Origin: Allobosea sp. Root483D1
GTDB lineage: Bacteria > Pseudomonadota > Alphaproteobacteria > Rhizobiales > Beijerinckiaceae
DNA: 64,000 nucleotides
Assembly: GCF_001429505.1 (NCBI RefSeq)
Contig: NZ_LMJW01000018.1
Span: forward strand, 306,348 to 370,347
Direction: 5' to 3'
Every line of letters starts with the position of its first letter. Position 1 is the first letter of the stretch. The position numbers were made by a program, and so were the translations under genes. The notes under the pieces are model-generated. The model saw only the letters and a program-made list of their open reading frames with translations. It was not told the DNA's origin and made no database searches. Shown here one piece after another: positions 8,903 through 17,054 of the stretch.

Positions 8903-9002
8903 GCATCGGACCGAAAAGCGGAATCCACTTTTCGGAATAATCCGATGCGATAACAATGTGATAGATCATCGTGATCGCGCCCGATTGGGCGCGCGATGAT
9001 CT
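8903..9002 (+). repeat. 100-bp double-hairpin palindromic repeat, copy 1
   Basis: The element folds into two hairpins. In the first, GCATCGGA (8903) pairs with TCCGATGC (8941) and CCGAAAAG (8911) with CTTTTCGG (8928). In the second, AGATCATCG (8963) pairs with CGATGATCT (8994) and GCGCCC (8977) with GGGCGC (8987). An inverted copy of the same length lies at 27223-27322 with 7 differences. This copy ends 6 bases from the wrbA stop codon. It resembles the REP/RIME-type extragenic palindromes found in many rhizobial relatives. Confidence 0.92.
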
Positions 9003-9008
9003 AAGGCC

Positions 9009-9611
9009 TCAGCCGGCCGCCAGCTTGGCCGCGATCCCGGCGACGTGCCGGCCCTGATAGCGGGCGCCGGCGAGCTCGTTCTCGGAAGGCTGACGCGAGC
9101 CGTCGGCCCCGGCGATGGTGCTGGCGCCATAGGGCGAGCCACCGCTGATCTCCGCCATCGTCATCTGGCCCTGGAAGGTATAGGGCAGCCCGACGATGAC
9201 CATGCCCTGATGCAGCAGGACAGTGTGGGTCGAGAGGATCGTGCTCTCCTGGCCGCCATGCTGGGTGTTGCTGGAGGAGAAGACGCTGCCGACCTTGCCG
9301 ACGAGCTTGCCCTGGAACCAGAGGCCGCCGGTCTGGTCGAGGAAGTTCTTCATTTGCGCCGGCATGTTGCCGAAGCGGGTGGGCACGCCGATGATGATCG
9401 CGTCGTAGTTCGGCAACTCGTCGACCGTGGCGATCGGTGCCGCCTGGTCGAGCTTGAAGCCGGACTTGCGGGCGACCTCCTCGGGGACGAGCTCGGGCAC
9501 GCGCTTGATGACCACGTCTGCGCCGGTCTCGCGCACGCCCTCGGCGACCGCCTGCGCCATCGTCTCGATATGGCCGTAGCTGGAATAGTAGAGAACCAGA
9601 ACCTTCGTCAT
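9009..9611 (-). CDS. wrbA: NAD(P)H:quinone oxidoreductase, WrbA type
   Basis: A 200-residue flavodoxin-fold protein with the FMN phosphate loop [31 protein letters not shown], and the C-terminal PYGASTIAG loop characteristic of WrbA. It reduces quinones by two electrons with NAD(P)H, limiting semiquinone formation. ATG at 9611 follows AGAGGA at 8-base spacing; the ATG 9 bases upstream would have no room for a binding site. It is probably the last gene of the pirin, ycaC, isochorismatase, wrbA run, 98 bases after the previous gene, which suggests a quinone or oxidative-stress role for the group. Confidence 0.95.
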   Translation of the reverse strand: MTKVLVLYYSSYGHIETMAQAVAEGVRETGADVVIKRVPELVPEEVARKSGFKLDQAAPIATVDELPNYDAIIIGVPTRFGNMPAQMKNFLDQTGGLWFQGKLVGKVGSVFSSSNTQHGGQESTILSTHTVLLHQGMVIVGLPYTFQGQMTMAEISGGSPYGASTIAGADGSRQPSENELAGARYQGRHVAGIAAKLAAG

Positions 9612-9709
9612 CGGAAACATCCTCTTTCGGGGTGAACCGCCGGAGCGGGGAAGCTCTGCCGGTCTAGATTGAGCGTCCTAGGGCACTCGTCCACTCACGA
9701 GCGTGACAG

Positions 9710-10390
9710 TCAGCCGCGCTGCGAGTCGAGCTGCTCCTGATCCTTCTGGACCTGCTGAGCCTTCATGTAGCTCTCGATCAACAACGCGTAGGGCGGGAAG
9801 ATCTTCGTATAGACCTCGGCCCATTCCTGGGCATCGTCGCGATGCCAGGTCTTCTGCAGCTCGGAGGCGACGGCGGCGGTGTCCATCGGCACGACGCCGG
9901 CCTGGACGACGCGGGCGAGCGTGATCTCCTGCGCCATCTTCGAATAGGTGCCCGACGCGTCGACCACGGCGAAGACCTTGTAGCCGTCATGGGCGGCGGC
10001 GATCGCCGGGAAGGCCATGCAGACCGAGGTGATGGTGCCGGCGATGATCAGGGTCTTGCGGCCGGTCGCCTTCACCGCCGCGACGAAGTCGGGGTTATCC
10101 CAGGCGTTGATCTCGCCCTTGCGCGCCACGTATTGGGCGTGCGGCGCGTTCTGGTGAATCTCCGGGATCAGCGGCCCGTTCGGGCCCTGCGGCACCGAGG
10201 CGGTGGTGATCACGGGCATTTTGCTCAGCGTCGCCATGCGGGCGAGGGCGGCGGCATGGTTGCGCAGCACCGGCATCGGCATGTCGGCGACGGTCTGAAA
10301 CAGGCCGCTCTGATGGTCGATCAGCAGCATGACCGCGTCGTTGGGATCGATGACCGGGCGCTGGCCATTGAAGTTGGCGGGGGTCGTCAT
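9710..10390 (-). CDS. isochorismatase-fold cysteine hydrolase
   Basis: A 226-residue alpha/beta hydrolase of the isochorismatase-like superfamily. The expected catalytic residues are D25 in LLIDHQSG, K91 in the [10 protein letters not shown] segment and C124 in [10 protein letters not shown]. It is close in layout to the YcaC-like protein encoded next to it, including the NAWDN motif, but has an extra 10-residue N-terminal stretch and a longer glutamine-rich tail. Substrates of this branch are poorly known (amides and related C-N bonds). It sits 72 bases after ycaC and before wrbA. Confidence 0.85.
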   Translation of the reverse strand: MTTPANFNGQRPVIDPNDAVMLLIDHQSGLFQTVADMPMPVLRNHAAALARMATLSKMPVITTASVPQGPNGPLIPEIHQNAPHAQYVARKGEINAWDNPDFVAAVKATGRKTLIIAGTITSVCMAFPAIAAAHDGYKVFAVVDASGTYSKMAQEITLARVVQAGVVPMDTAAVASELQKTWHRDDAQEWAEVYTKIFPPYALLIESYMKAQQVQKDQEQLDSQRG

Positions 10391-10462
10391 GGCAGGTCTC
10401 CTTGGTGCTCGCGCAAAGGGAGGTGGAGCGCAGCGGTGTCCGCACCGCGCTCCACCGGAGGC

Positions 10463-11092
10463 TCAGGCCTTCTTCGCCGAGACGGTGGCGTAGCTGGTGA
10501 TCAGGTTGCGATAGTCGGGGATGTGGTTCGAGAAGAGCGCACCCAGCCCCTCGACATCGTTGCGCCAGTCGCGATGGAGCTCGCAGGCAACGCCGAACCA
10601 GCTCATCAGCTGGGCGCCTGCGTCCGACATGCGCTGCCAGGCGGCTTGGCGGGTGATCTCGTTGAAGGTGCCGGAGGCATCGGTGACGACGAAGACCTCG
10701 AAGCCGGCCTCGATCGCGGCAAGCGCCGGGAAGGCGACGCAGACCTCGGTGACGACACCGGCGATGATGAGCTGCTTGCGCCCGGTCGCCTTCACCGCCT
10801 TGACGAAGTCCTCATTGTCCCAGGCATTGATCTGGCCGGGGCGCGGGATGAACGGCGCATCCGGGAAGGTCTGCTTCAGCTCCGGAACGAGCGGGCCGTT
10901 CGGACCATCTTCGAAGCTGGTGGTGAGGATCGTCGGCAGCTTGAAGTATTTGGCGAGGTCGGCCAGCGCCAGGACGTTGTTCTTGAACTTGTCCGGATCG
11001 ATATCGCGGACCAGCGAGAGCAGGCCGGTCTGGTGGTCGACCAGCAGGACGACGGCCTTGTCCTTGTCGAGGCGGGTATAGGGCTTGGTCAT
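10463..11092 (-). CDS. ycaC: YcaC-like isochorismatase-family hydrolase
   Basis: The 209-residue sequence agrees with what I recall of E. coli YcaC over its full length, from MTKPYTRLDKDKAVVLLVDH through INAWDNEDFVKAVKATG to SNHIPDYRNLITSY. D19 and C118 (GVVTEVCVAF) are the expected catalytic Asp and Cys. YcaC forms octameric rings with unknown physiological substrate. GGGAG precedes the chosen ATG; the longer frame begins in the intergenic region after the pirin gene. Gene order pirin, ycaC, second hydrolase, wrbA suggests shared control by the divergent LysR regulator. Confidence 0.9.
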   Translation of the reverse strand: MTKPYTRLDKDKAVVLLVDHQTGLLSLVRDIDPDKFKNNVLALADLAKYFKLPTILTTSFEDGPNGPLVPELKQTFPDAPFIPRPGQINAWDNEDFVKAVKATGRKQLIIAGVVTEVCVAFPALAAIEAGFEVFVVTDASGTFNEITRQAAWQRMSDAGAQLMSWFGVACELHRDWRNDVEGLGALFSNHIPDYRNLITSYATVSAKKA

Positions 11093-11155
11093 GGTCTTTC
11101 TCCCTTGGAGAGGCATGTCCGGCATTGCGGCGGCGGACGGCGCCGGAGCCGGCTT

Positions 11156-12022
11156 TCAGGCCGGGATCTTGCCAAAGCGGCCGCTCTGGAAATCGGCCAT
11201 TGCCTGGCGGATCTCCTCCTGCGTGTTCATGACGAAGGGGCCGTGCATCGCGACCGGCTCGTCGATCGGCTCGCCGCTGAGGACCAGCACGCTGGCGTCG
11301 GTCTCGGCCTCGATCGTCACTTCGCCGCCAGTGCGGTCGAACAGCACGAACTGGGCTTCGCGAGCCTTGTCGGCGCCGTTGATCAGGACGTTGCCGCGCA
11401 GGACGACGATACCGAGGGTACGCCCTTCCGGCAAAGCAAGCGACGTCTGCCCGTCGCGCTTCAGGGCGAGGTCCCAGATGTCGATCGGGGTGAAGGTCCG
11501 GGCCGGGCCGGCATGGCCCTGATAGTCGCCGGCGATGACGCGCAGCGTGCCGGCGCCATCGGGCAGTGCGACCGCCGGAATGTCCTTGTCGAGCAGGGTC
11601 TGGTAGCCGGGGGCGGCGCTCTTGTCCTTCGCCGGCAGGTTGACCCAGAGCTGCACCATGTCGAGCGTGCCGCCGCTGCGGGTGAAGGCCTGCGAATGGA
11701 ACTCCTCGTGCAGGATGCCTGAGGCGGCGGTCATCCACTGCACGTCGCCGGGGCCGATCAGGCCGCCCTGCCCAGTGGAGTCGCGATGCTCGACCTCGCC
11801 CTGATAGACGATGGTGACGGTCTCGAAACCGCGATGCGGGTGGACGCCGACGCCGCGCGGCTTCTCAGCGGGCGCAAACTCGGCAGGGCCGGCATGGTCG
11901 AGCAGCAGGAAGGGGCTGACATGCTCGCCCTGGGCAGCGTGCGAAAACATCGAGCGGACGGGAAAGCCGTCGCCGACCCAATGGGCGGCGGGGCTGCTGT
12001 AGATGCCGCGAACTTGTCGCAT
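11156..12022 (-). CDS. pirin-family protein
   Basis: A 288-residue bicupin. The N-terminal metal site is given by GVGVHPHRGFETVTIVYQG and a later conserved HE in ASGILHEEFHS, as in pirins with quercetin 2,3-dioxygenase-like activity. The C-terminal half is a second cupin lacking obvious ligands. It is the first gene of a minus-strand run with two isochorismatase-fold hydrolases and WrbA, and diverges from a LysR regulator across 125 bases. A role in oxidative metabolism of aromatic or quinone compounds is inference from these neighbours. Confidence 0.92.
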   Translation of the reverse strand: MRQVRGIYSSPAAHWVGDGFPVRSMFSHAAQGEHVSPFLLLDHAGPAEFAPAEKPRGVGVHPHRGFETVTIVYQGEVEHRDSTGQGGLIGPGDVQWMTAASGILHEEFHSQAFTRSGGTLDMVQLWVNLPAKDKSAAPGYQTLLDKDIPAVALPDGAGTLRVIAGDYQGHAGPARTFTPIDIWDLALKRDGQTSLALPEGRTLGIVVLRGNVLINGADKAREAQFVLFDRTGGEVTIEAETDASVLVLSGEPIDEPVAMHGPFVMNTQEEIRQAMADFQSGRFGKIPA

Positions 12023-12118
12023 AGCCTTGTCTCCTCGGATGCGCCGGCATGGCGCTGTGTTGTCCAGAAGATTATGAGCGAGACAGCGGGTGCAGTAGCC
12101 GGCATTATCCCGCCACTC

Positions 12119-12136
12119 TGTCCTATTGGCAGGACA
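12119..12136. promoter_or_regulatory. candidate LysR operator between pirin and LysR genes
   Basis: TGTCCT-N6-AGGACA is a perfect inverted repeat and also satisfies the T-N11-A rule of LysR binding sites. It lies 11 bases before the LysR start and about 100 bases upstream of the pirin gene, a usual place for autoregulation plus control of the divergent operon. Confidence 0.5.
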
Positions 12137-12147
12137 ATGGTGCCGCG

Positions 12148-13059
12148 ATGCAGGACCTGAACGATCTCTACTTCTTCGCCCAGGTGGTCGAGCATCAGGG
12201 CTTTGCCGCTGCCGCCCGCGCCATGGGGATGCCGCGCTCGCGTTTGAGCCGGCGCCTCGCGCTGCTGGAGGAGCGGCTCGGCGTCAGGCTGGTGCAGCGC
12301 TCGACGCGGCGCTTCGCCGTCACAGAGATCGGCCGCGAATATCATCGGCATTGCCTCGCCATGCTGGTCGAGGCCGAGGCGGCGCAGGAGGCGATCGATC
12401 GGGTCCGGGCCGCGCCTCAAGGCGTGGTGCGCATCGCCTGCCCGTCGGCGGTGCTTTATTTCCAGGTCGGGGCGATGATCGCCCGCTTCCTCGCCGCCTG
12501 TCCCAAGGTCGAGGTGCAGCTGGAGAGCACCAACCGGCGGGTCGACGTGATCCGCGAGGGCTTCGACATTGCGATCAGGGTGCGCTTCCCGCCGCTGGAG
12601 GAAAGTGAGCTGGTGATGAAGGTTTTGGCCGAGAGCCGGCAATGCCTGGTGGCGGCGCCGCAGTTACTGGCGGATTTCGGGCGGGCGCCGGTGCCCGCCG
12701 ATATCGGGGCGCTGCCGAGCCTGTCATGGGGCGGTCTGCACCCGGCCCATGAATGGCGGCTGCAGGGGCCGGGTGGCGCCGAGGCCAGTATCCGCCACCA
12801 GCCCCGCTTCGTCACCGAGGACATGGTGGCGCTGCGCCATGCCGCGCTGCAGGGCGTCGGCGTCGTGCAGATGCCGACCATGGTGGTGATCGAGGATATC
12901 CGGGCGGGCCGGCTGGTCGAGGTCCTGCCGGATTGGACGCCACGGGCCGGCCTCATCCACGCCGTGTTCCCATCGCGGCGCGGCTTGCTGCCCTCGGTCC
13001 GCGCTCTGCTCGATTTCCTCGGCAGCGAGTACGCCCGGCTGGATGCGGAGAGCCGCTAG
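12148..13059 (+). CDS. LysR-type transcriptional regulator
   Basis: A 303-residue regulator with an N-terminal winged helix-turn-helix (LYFFAQVVEHQGFAAAARAM, then SRLSRRLALLEERLG) and a periplasmic-binding-type effector domain from about residue 90. MQDLND is the chosen start because it aligns with usual LysR N-termini; the frame extends upstream but without family-like sequence. It diverges from the pirin/ycaC/wrbA run and has a palindromic operator next to its start, so that run is its likely target. The effector is unknown. Confidence 0.92.
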   Translation: MQDLNDLYFFAQVVEHQGFAAAARAMGMPRSRLSRRLALLEERLGVRLVQRSTRRFAVTEIGREYHRHCLAMLVEAEAAQEAIDRVRAAPQGVVRIACPSAVLYFQVGAMIARFLAACPKVEVQLESTNRRVDVIREGFDIAIRVRFPPLEESELVMKVLAESRQCLVAAPQLLADFGRAPVPADIGALPSLSWGGLHPAHEWRLQGPGGAEASIRHQPRFVTEDMVALRHAALQGVGVVQMPTMVVIEDIRAGRLVEVLPDWTPRAGLIHAVFPSRRGLLPSVRALLDFLGSEYARLDAESR

Positions 13060-13060
13060 C

Positions 13061-13088
13061 AAAAGCGGCCGAGCATCTGCCCGGCCGC
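13061..13088 (-). terminator. candidate terminator between convergent genes
   Basis: GCGGCCG (13065) pairs with CGGCCGC (13082) over a 10-base loop; read on the minus strand, the stem is followed by TTTT. It would end transcription of the small exported-protein gene and could also stop the convergent LysR transcript, although the plus-strand side is only weakly T-rich. Confidence 0.5.
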
Positions 13089-13117
13089 CACGTTGTGTCT
13101 TCCTGTGGGCGGTTCGC

Positions 13118-13564
13118 TTACTTGAACGCGATCAGCACGCCGTCTGCGCCGATCGTCGCCTGCAGACCCTGGCGGCGCGTGTCGAGGCTGAGGGTCACGC
13201 CCTTGTCGTTCTTGAGCCAGACGCGGCCCTGGCCAGCGCGGCCGACGGCCCAGCCTTCCTTGAGCTGGACGTAAGGACCGGCGAGATCGTTGCGCTCGGT
13301 CAGGCCGTAGACGCGTCCGCTGGCGACGACGCGGGCTGCGCCGATGCCACCGATGCCGAGCCCGCCGACCGAGATCGGATAGGAGCGGCCGCGATAGGTG
13401 AAGGTGCCGCCGCCGAGCTCGCCGGACGCGATGAAGGCGACCGCGATCTGCTCGATCTTGACCGTGCCGGTCTGCGGGCCGAGCGTTCGCGGCTGGGCGA
13501 TCGCCGAACCGGAGACCAGCATCAGCGCAGCGGCGCCGGCGAGAAGGGATTTGATGGCGGGCAC
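13118..13564 (-). CDS. small exported protein of unknown function
   Basis: A 148-residue product with a clear signal peptide, cut after SGSAIAQ. The mature part has glycine-rich stretches (SGELGGGTFTYRGRSYPI, GGLGIGGIGAARVVASG) and ends with a beta-rich segment. GTG at 13564 is preceded by AAGGAG at 8 bases, better than the in-frame ATG 24 bases upstream. I recall similar small proteins in other Proteobacteria but know no function. It is the last gene of the LysR, PLP enzyme, ABC binding protein run. Confidence 0.7.
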   Translation of the reverse strand: MPAIKSLLAGAAALMLVSGSAIAQPRTLGPQTGTVKIEQIAVAFIASGELGGGTFTYRGRSYPISVGGLGIGGIGAARVVASGRVYGLTERNDLAGPYVQLKEGWAVGRAGQGRVWLKNDKGVTLSLDTRRQGLQATIGADGVLIAFK

Positions 13565-13641
13565 TGGCAGTACTCCTTGGTGATGCAACGGAGTAAAGAA
13601 CCGCCGGGGAGCCCGGCGGTTCCGTCTGCCCGCTTCGCCGG

Positions 13642-14661
13642 CTACCGGAAGGGCGGGGAGTACTGGATGCCGCCCTTGCTCCAGAGCTCGTTCGGACCGC
13701 GTGCCAGTTGCAGGCGCGAGCTCTTGCCGAGATGGCGCTCGAAGCTCTCGCCGTAGTTGCCGACGGCCGAGATGATACGCACGACCCAGTCGTTGCCGAC
13801 GCCCATCGCCTCGCCCATCTTGCCGTCGAGGCCAAGGAAGCGCTTCACCTCGGGGTTCGAGGATTTGAGCATCTCCTGGACATTGGCCTTGGTGATGCCG
13901 AGCTCCTCGGCGTTGATCAGGGCGAGCACGGTCCAGCGCACGAGGTTGAACCAGGTCTCGTCGCCGGTGCGGACCCAGGGGCCGAGCGGCTCCTTCGAGA
14001 CCACCTCCGGCAGGATGAGGTGGCTGTCGACGTCCTGCAGCTTCATCCTGACGGCGGAGAGGGCCGAGATGTCGGTGGTGTAGGCGTCGCAGCGGCCGGA
14101 TTCATAAGCCTTGAGTGCTTCCTCCGATGTGCCGAAGGCGGCCGCCTCGTATTTCACCCCGAGCTTGCGGAAATAGTCGGCGAGATTCAGTTCGCTCGTC
14201 GTGCCTTGGGCGACGCAGACCGAGGCGCCGCCGAGCTGTGCCGCGGAGGAGACGCCGAGCTTCTTGGAGACCATGAAGCCCTGGCCGTCATAGTAATTGA
14301 CGGTGGTGAAGGTGACGCCCTGGCCGGCGTTGCGCGACAGGGTCCAAGTGGTGGTGCGCGGCAGGACGTCGATCTCGCCGGCCTGCAGCGCGATCAGCCG
14401 GTCCTTCGAGGTCAGCGAGACGAAGCCGGCCTTCTCGGTGTCGTTGAAGATGATCGCAGCGAGGGCCCGGCAGACATCGATATCGAAGCCCTGCCAACGG
14501 CCGTCGGCGTCCTGGGTCGAGAAGCCGGCAACGCCGGGGCTGGTGCCGCAGATGATCTTGCCGCGGTCGCGGATCATCTTGATCGTATTGGCGTCGGCGG
14601 GCGCCGCGAAGCCGGCGGCGAGTGCCAACGCTGCGGTCAGGCGAAGCAAGGTCCGTTTCAT
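13642..14661 (-). CDS. amino-acid ABC transporter substrate-binding protein (AapJ/BztA-like)
   Basis: The 339-residue protein has a signal peptide ending at APADA and the solute-binding fold of polar amino-acid transporters. The segments GKIICGTSPGVAGFS, RWQGFDIDVCRALAAI, LPRTTTWTLSRNAGQG and the C-terminal GNYGESFERHLGK match the AapJ/BztA type of general L-amino-acid receptor. AGGGGAT precedes the ATG. No permease or ATPase gene is adjacent, so it must rely on components encoded elsewhere. It follows a cystathionine beta-lyase-like gene by 89 bases, which suggests uptake of a sulfur amino acid or related substrate (inference). Confidence 0.9.
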   Translation of the reverse strand: MKRTLLRLTAALALAAGFAAPADANTIKMIRDRGKIICGTSPGVAGFSTQDADGRWQGFDIDVCRALAAIIFNDTEKAGFVSLTSKDRLIALQAGEIDVLPRTTTWTLSRNAGQGVTFTTVNYYDGQGFMVSKKLGVSSAAQLGGASVCVAQGTTSELNLADYFRKLGVKYEAAAFGTSEEALKAYESGRCDAYTTDISALSAVRMKLQDVDSHLILPEVVSKEPLGPWVRTGDETWFNLVRWTVLALINAEELGITKANVQEMLKSSNPEVKRFLGLDGKMGEAMGVGNDWVVRIISAVGNYGESFERHLGKSSRLQLARGPNELWSKGGIQYSPPFR

Positions 14662-14750
14662 CTTTGATCCCCTGTTGTTGTTTCCAGGCAAAGCTCTCCC
14701 GCCGCGGCGGAGACGTCCCCGCCGCGTTCGTCATCTTTCGTCTTTCGGCC

Positions 14751-15935
14751 TCAGGCGACCTTGGCAGCCGCCGGCTTTTCCAGTGCGACCAGCAGCGCGT
14801 CGAGATCGTTCCAGAGGTCGTCCGGGTCCTCGAGGCCGATGCTGATGCGCAGCGCCGGACCCGGATGGGGCCAGGGCGTCACGGTGCGCTCGCCACCCAG
14901 CGCCAGCGGCGCGATCAGGCTGCGCGTGCCGCCCCAGGAGGCGCCGATGGCGAAGACCTTGAGCGCGCTGAGAGCCGCTTCGAACAGGGCATCGGGCACT
15001 GGTCGCAGCACGACGCTGAACACACCCGACGAGCGGCCCATGTCGCGCCGCCAGAAATCATGGCCGGGGCAGGAAGGCAGGGCCGGGTGCAGCACGGTCT
15101 CGACCGCAGGCGAACGGGACAGGCGCCGGGCGACATCCTCGGAAACCTTGCCCATATGGGCGAGGCGCAGCGCCAGGGTCTCGATGCCGCGCAGAGCAAG
15201 CTGGCACTCATCGGGCGAGACGCCGACGCCGAAGCCGCGCAGCGTCTCCTTCAGCTTCTCACGCAAGCCGAGATCGGCAACGGTGACCGAGCCGAGCAGC
15301 AGGTCGGAATGGCCGCCGACATACTTGGTCAGCGCCTCGCAGGCGAAGTCGGCACCATGGGCCAAAGGCTTGAAGATCAGCGGCGTCGCCCAGGTGTTGT
15401 CGCAGCCGACGAGTACGCCCTTCGCCTTCGCCGCCTTGACGATGGCTGGAACATCCTGGACTTCCATCGTGTTGGAGCCGGGCGACTCGACCCAGACCAG
15501 CTTGACCCGATCGTCGATCAGCGCGGCGATACCGGCGCCGATCAGCGGATCGTAGACGCCGTAGTCGATGCCGCGCGGCTTCAGGTATTCCTCGCAGAAG
15601 CTGCGCACCGGCTGGTAGACCTGATCGGGGATCAACACCTTGTCGCCCGGCAGCAGCACCGAGAGCATCACGATGGTGACCGCCGCCTGGCCGGAGGGGA
15701 CGAGCACGGTGCGCACACCGGCATGCAGGGCTGTGAGCTGGGCCTCCAGCGTCCGGGTCGTCGGCGTGCCGTGCAGGCCGTAGGTATAGCCATCGAAGCC
15801 GCGATGCTTGCGGGCGAAGAAGCTCGCTGCGTCCGGGTAGACGATGGTCGAGGCGCGATGCGTCGGCACCGTCAGGCTGGCATAGCCTTCCTCGTTGACC
15901 GAAGGGTGATGAACGGTGCGGGTCGCGTCATGCAT
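14751..15935 (-). CDS. metC: cystathionine beta-lyase-like PLP enzyme
   Basis: A 394-residue member of the Cys/Met-metabolism PLP family, fold type I. The PLP-phosphate region is VPSGQAAVTIVML, the cofactor Asp is in GVLVGCDNTWATP, and the Schiff-base lysine is in FACEALTKYVGGHSD. The enzyme is likely to cleave the C-S bond of cystathionine or cysteine, but gamma-lyase or synthase activity cannot be excluded. AAAGGAG lies 6 bases before ATG. It lies directly after a LysR gene and before an amino-acid binding protein, which suggests a catabolic or scavenging role rather than only biosynthesis. Confidence 0.8.
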   Translation of the reverse strand: MHDATRTVHHPSVNEEGYASLTVPTHRASTIVYPDAASFFARKHRGFDGYTYGLHGTPTTRTLEAQLTALHAGVRTVLVPSGQAAVTIVMLSVLLPGDKVLIPDQVYQPVRSFCEEYLKPRGIDYGVYDPLIGAGIAALIDDRVKLVWVESPGSNTMEVQDVPAIVKAAKAKGVLVGCDNTWATPLIFKPLAHGADFACEALTKYVGGHSDLLLGSVTVADLGLREKLKETLRGFGVGVSPDECQLALRGIETLALRLAHMGKVSEDVARRLSRSPAVETVLHPALPSCPGHDFWRRDMGRSSGVFSVVLRPVPDALFEAALSALKVFAIGASWGGTRSLIAPLALGGERTVTPWPHPGPALRISIGLEDPDDLWNDLDALLVALEKPAAAKVA

Positions 15936-16022
15936 GGAGGGCTCCTTTGACGAAGAGGTTCCCTCCGCAGGACCCTTCCGGCAATCAGCCAAAACTTATG
16001 ACTCGATGCCTAGTCGTTATGG

Positions 16023-16898
16023 TCAGCGTACTTCCATCAGGCAGTCGATGAAGTCTCGCACCAGCTGGGATTTGGGCCGGTCGAGCGGCAGGATCAGCAG
16101 GCTGCGGCTCTGCACCTCCGGCTCGAACGGCCTCAGCACCAGCCGCGTCGGGTCGGCGCCGGCGACTGCATAGGGGCTGACCAGGCCGACGCCGACGCCC
16201 TCCGCGACGAGGGCGCAGACGGTCGCGGCGTAGATGGTCTCGACGACGATGCGCGGCTTGACGCCGGCTTCCGCGAAGATGCGGTCGAGCCTTTGGCGGG
16301 CGCGATCCTCCGGCACGTAGGCGACGAAGGGCAGATCGTGCAGGTCGGCCGGGCCGATCAGCTCCTTCTCGGCGAGCGGGTGGCCGAGCGGCAGGGCGCA
16401 GAGCACGCGCGGCTGGACGAAGAGCTGATGAAGGACGCCGGAGACGTCGATCTCGTCGGCGGCGAGACCGATGTCGAAGGCGCCGGAGGCGACGCCGTCG
16501 CGGACGTCGCGCGAAGGCAGCACCATCAGCGTCACCGCGATCTCCGGGCGCCGGTCGCGGAAGCGGCGCACCGCCCGCGGCACAAGCGAGGAGCCCAGCG
16601 CCGAGAGCGAGCCGACGCGCAGCTGGCCGGCGCCATGGTCGCGGATGCGGGCGGCGGTGGCGCGCAAGGAATCCATGCCGAGGAAGGAGGCCTGCACCTG
16701 GGCGTAGAACAGCTTGCCCTCGGGCGTCGCGACGATGCGGTTTCGGATCCGGTCGAAGAGCAGGAAGCCGAGCGACTTCTCCAGCTCTGCAATCGCGCGG
16801 CTGACGCCGGGCTGGGTGACGCCGAGCAGTTCGGCGGCGCGTGAGATCGTGCCGGCCTTCATCACCGCGGCGAAAGTTTCGAGCTGTCGGCTGTTCAA
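16023..16898 (-). CDS. LysR-type transcriptional regulator
   Basis: A 291-residue LysR regulator: helix-turn-helix at residues about 18-37 (ISRAAELLGVTQPGVSRAIA), effector domain afterwards. The opening MNSRQLETFAAVMKAGTISR and the short linker recall the OccR/NocR/LysR(lysine) branch, which senses amino acids or opines. It is first in a same-strand run with a MetC-like enzyme, 87 bases downstream, and an amino-acid binding protein. This order, regulator first and not divergent, suggests one transcript controlled from the region upstream of 16898. Confidence 0.88.
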   Translation of the reverse strand: MNSRQLETFAAVMKAGTISRAAELLGVTQPGVSRAIAELEKSLGFLLFDRIRNRIVATPEGKLFYAQVQASFLGMDSLRATAARIRDHGAGQLRVGSLSALGSSLVPRAVRRFRDRRPEIAVTLMVLPSRDVRDGVASGAFDIGLAADEIDVSGVLHQLFVQPRVLCALPLGHPLAEKELIGPADLHDLPFVAYVPEDRARQRLDRIFAEAGVKPRIVVETIYAATVCALVAEGVGVGLVSPYAVAGADPTRLVLRPFEPEVQSRSLLILPLDRPKSQLVRDFIDCLMEVR

Positions 16899-17054
16899 GC
16901 GGTGTCCGCCCCGGGGCTGTTGTTCGCCGTGCAGCCTAGCGACGGCGCCGGGTCGAGGGAACCGGGGCGTTGCTCGGCGGGGCGCCGCTTAACTGCGGAT
17001 TTACCCTGTTCCTTTAGGGTCGACAGGCAGAACTCAAATGGAAGCGCCGCATCG

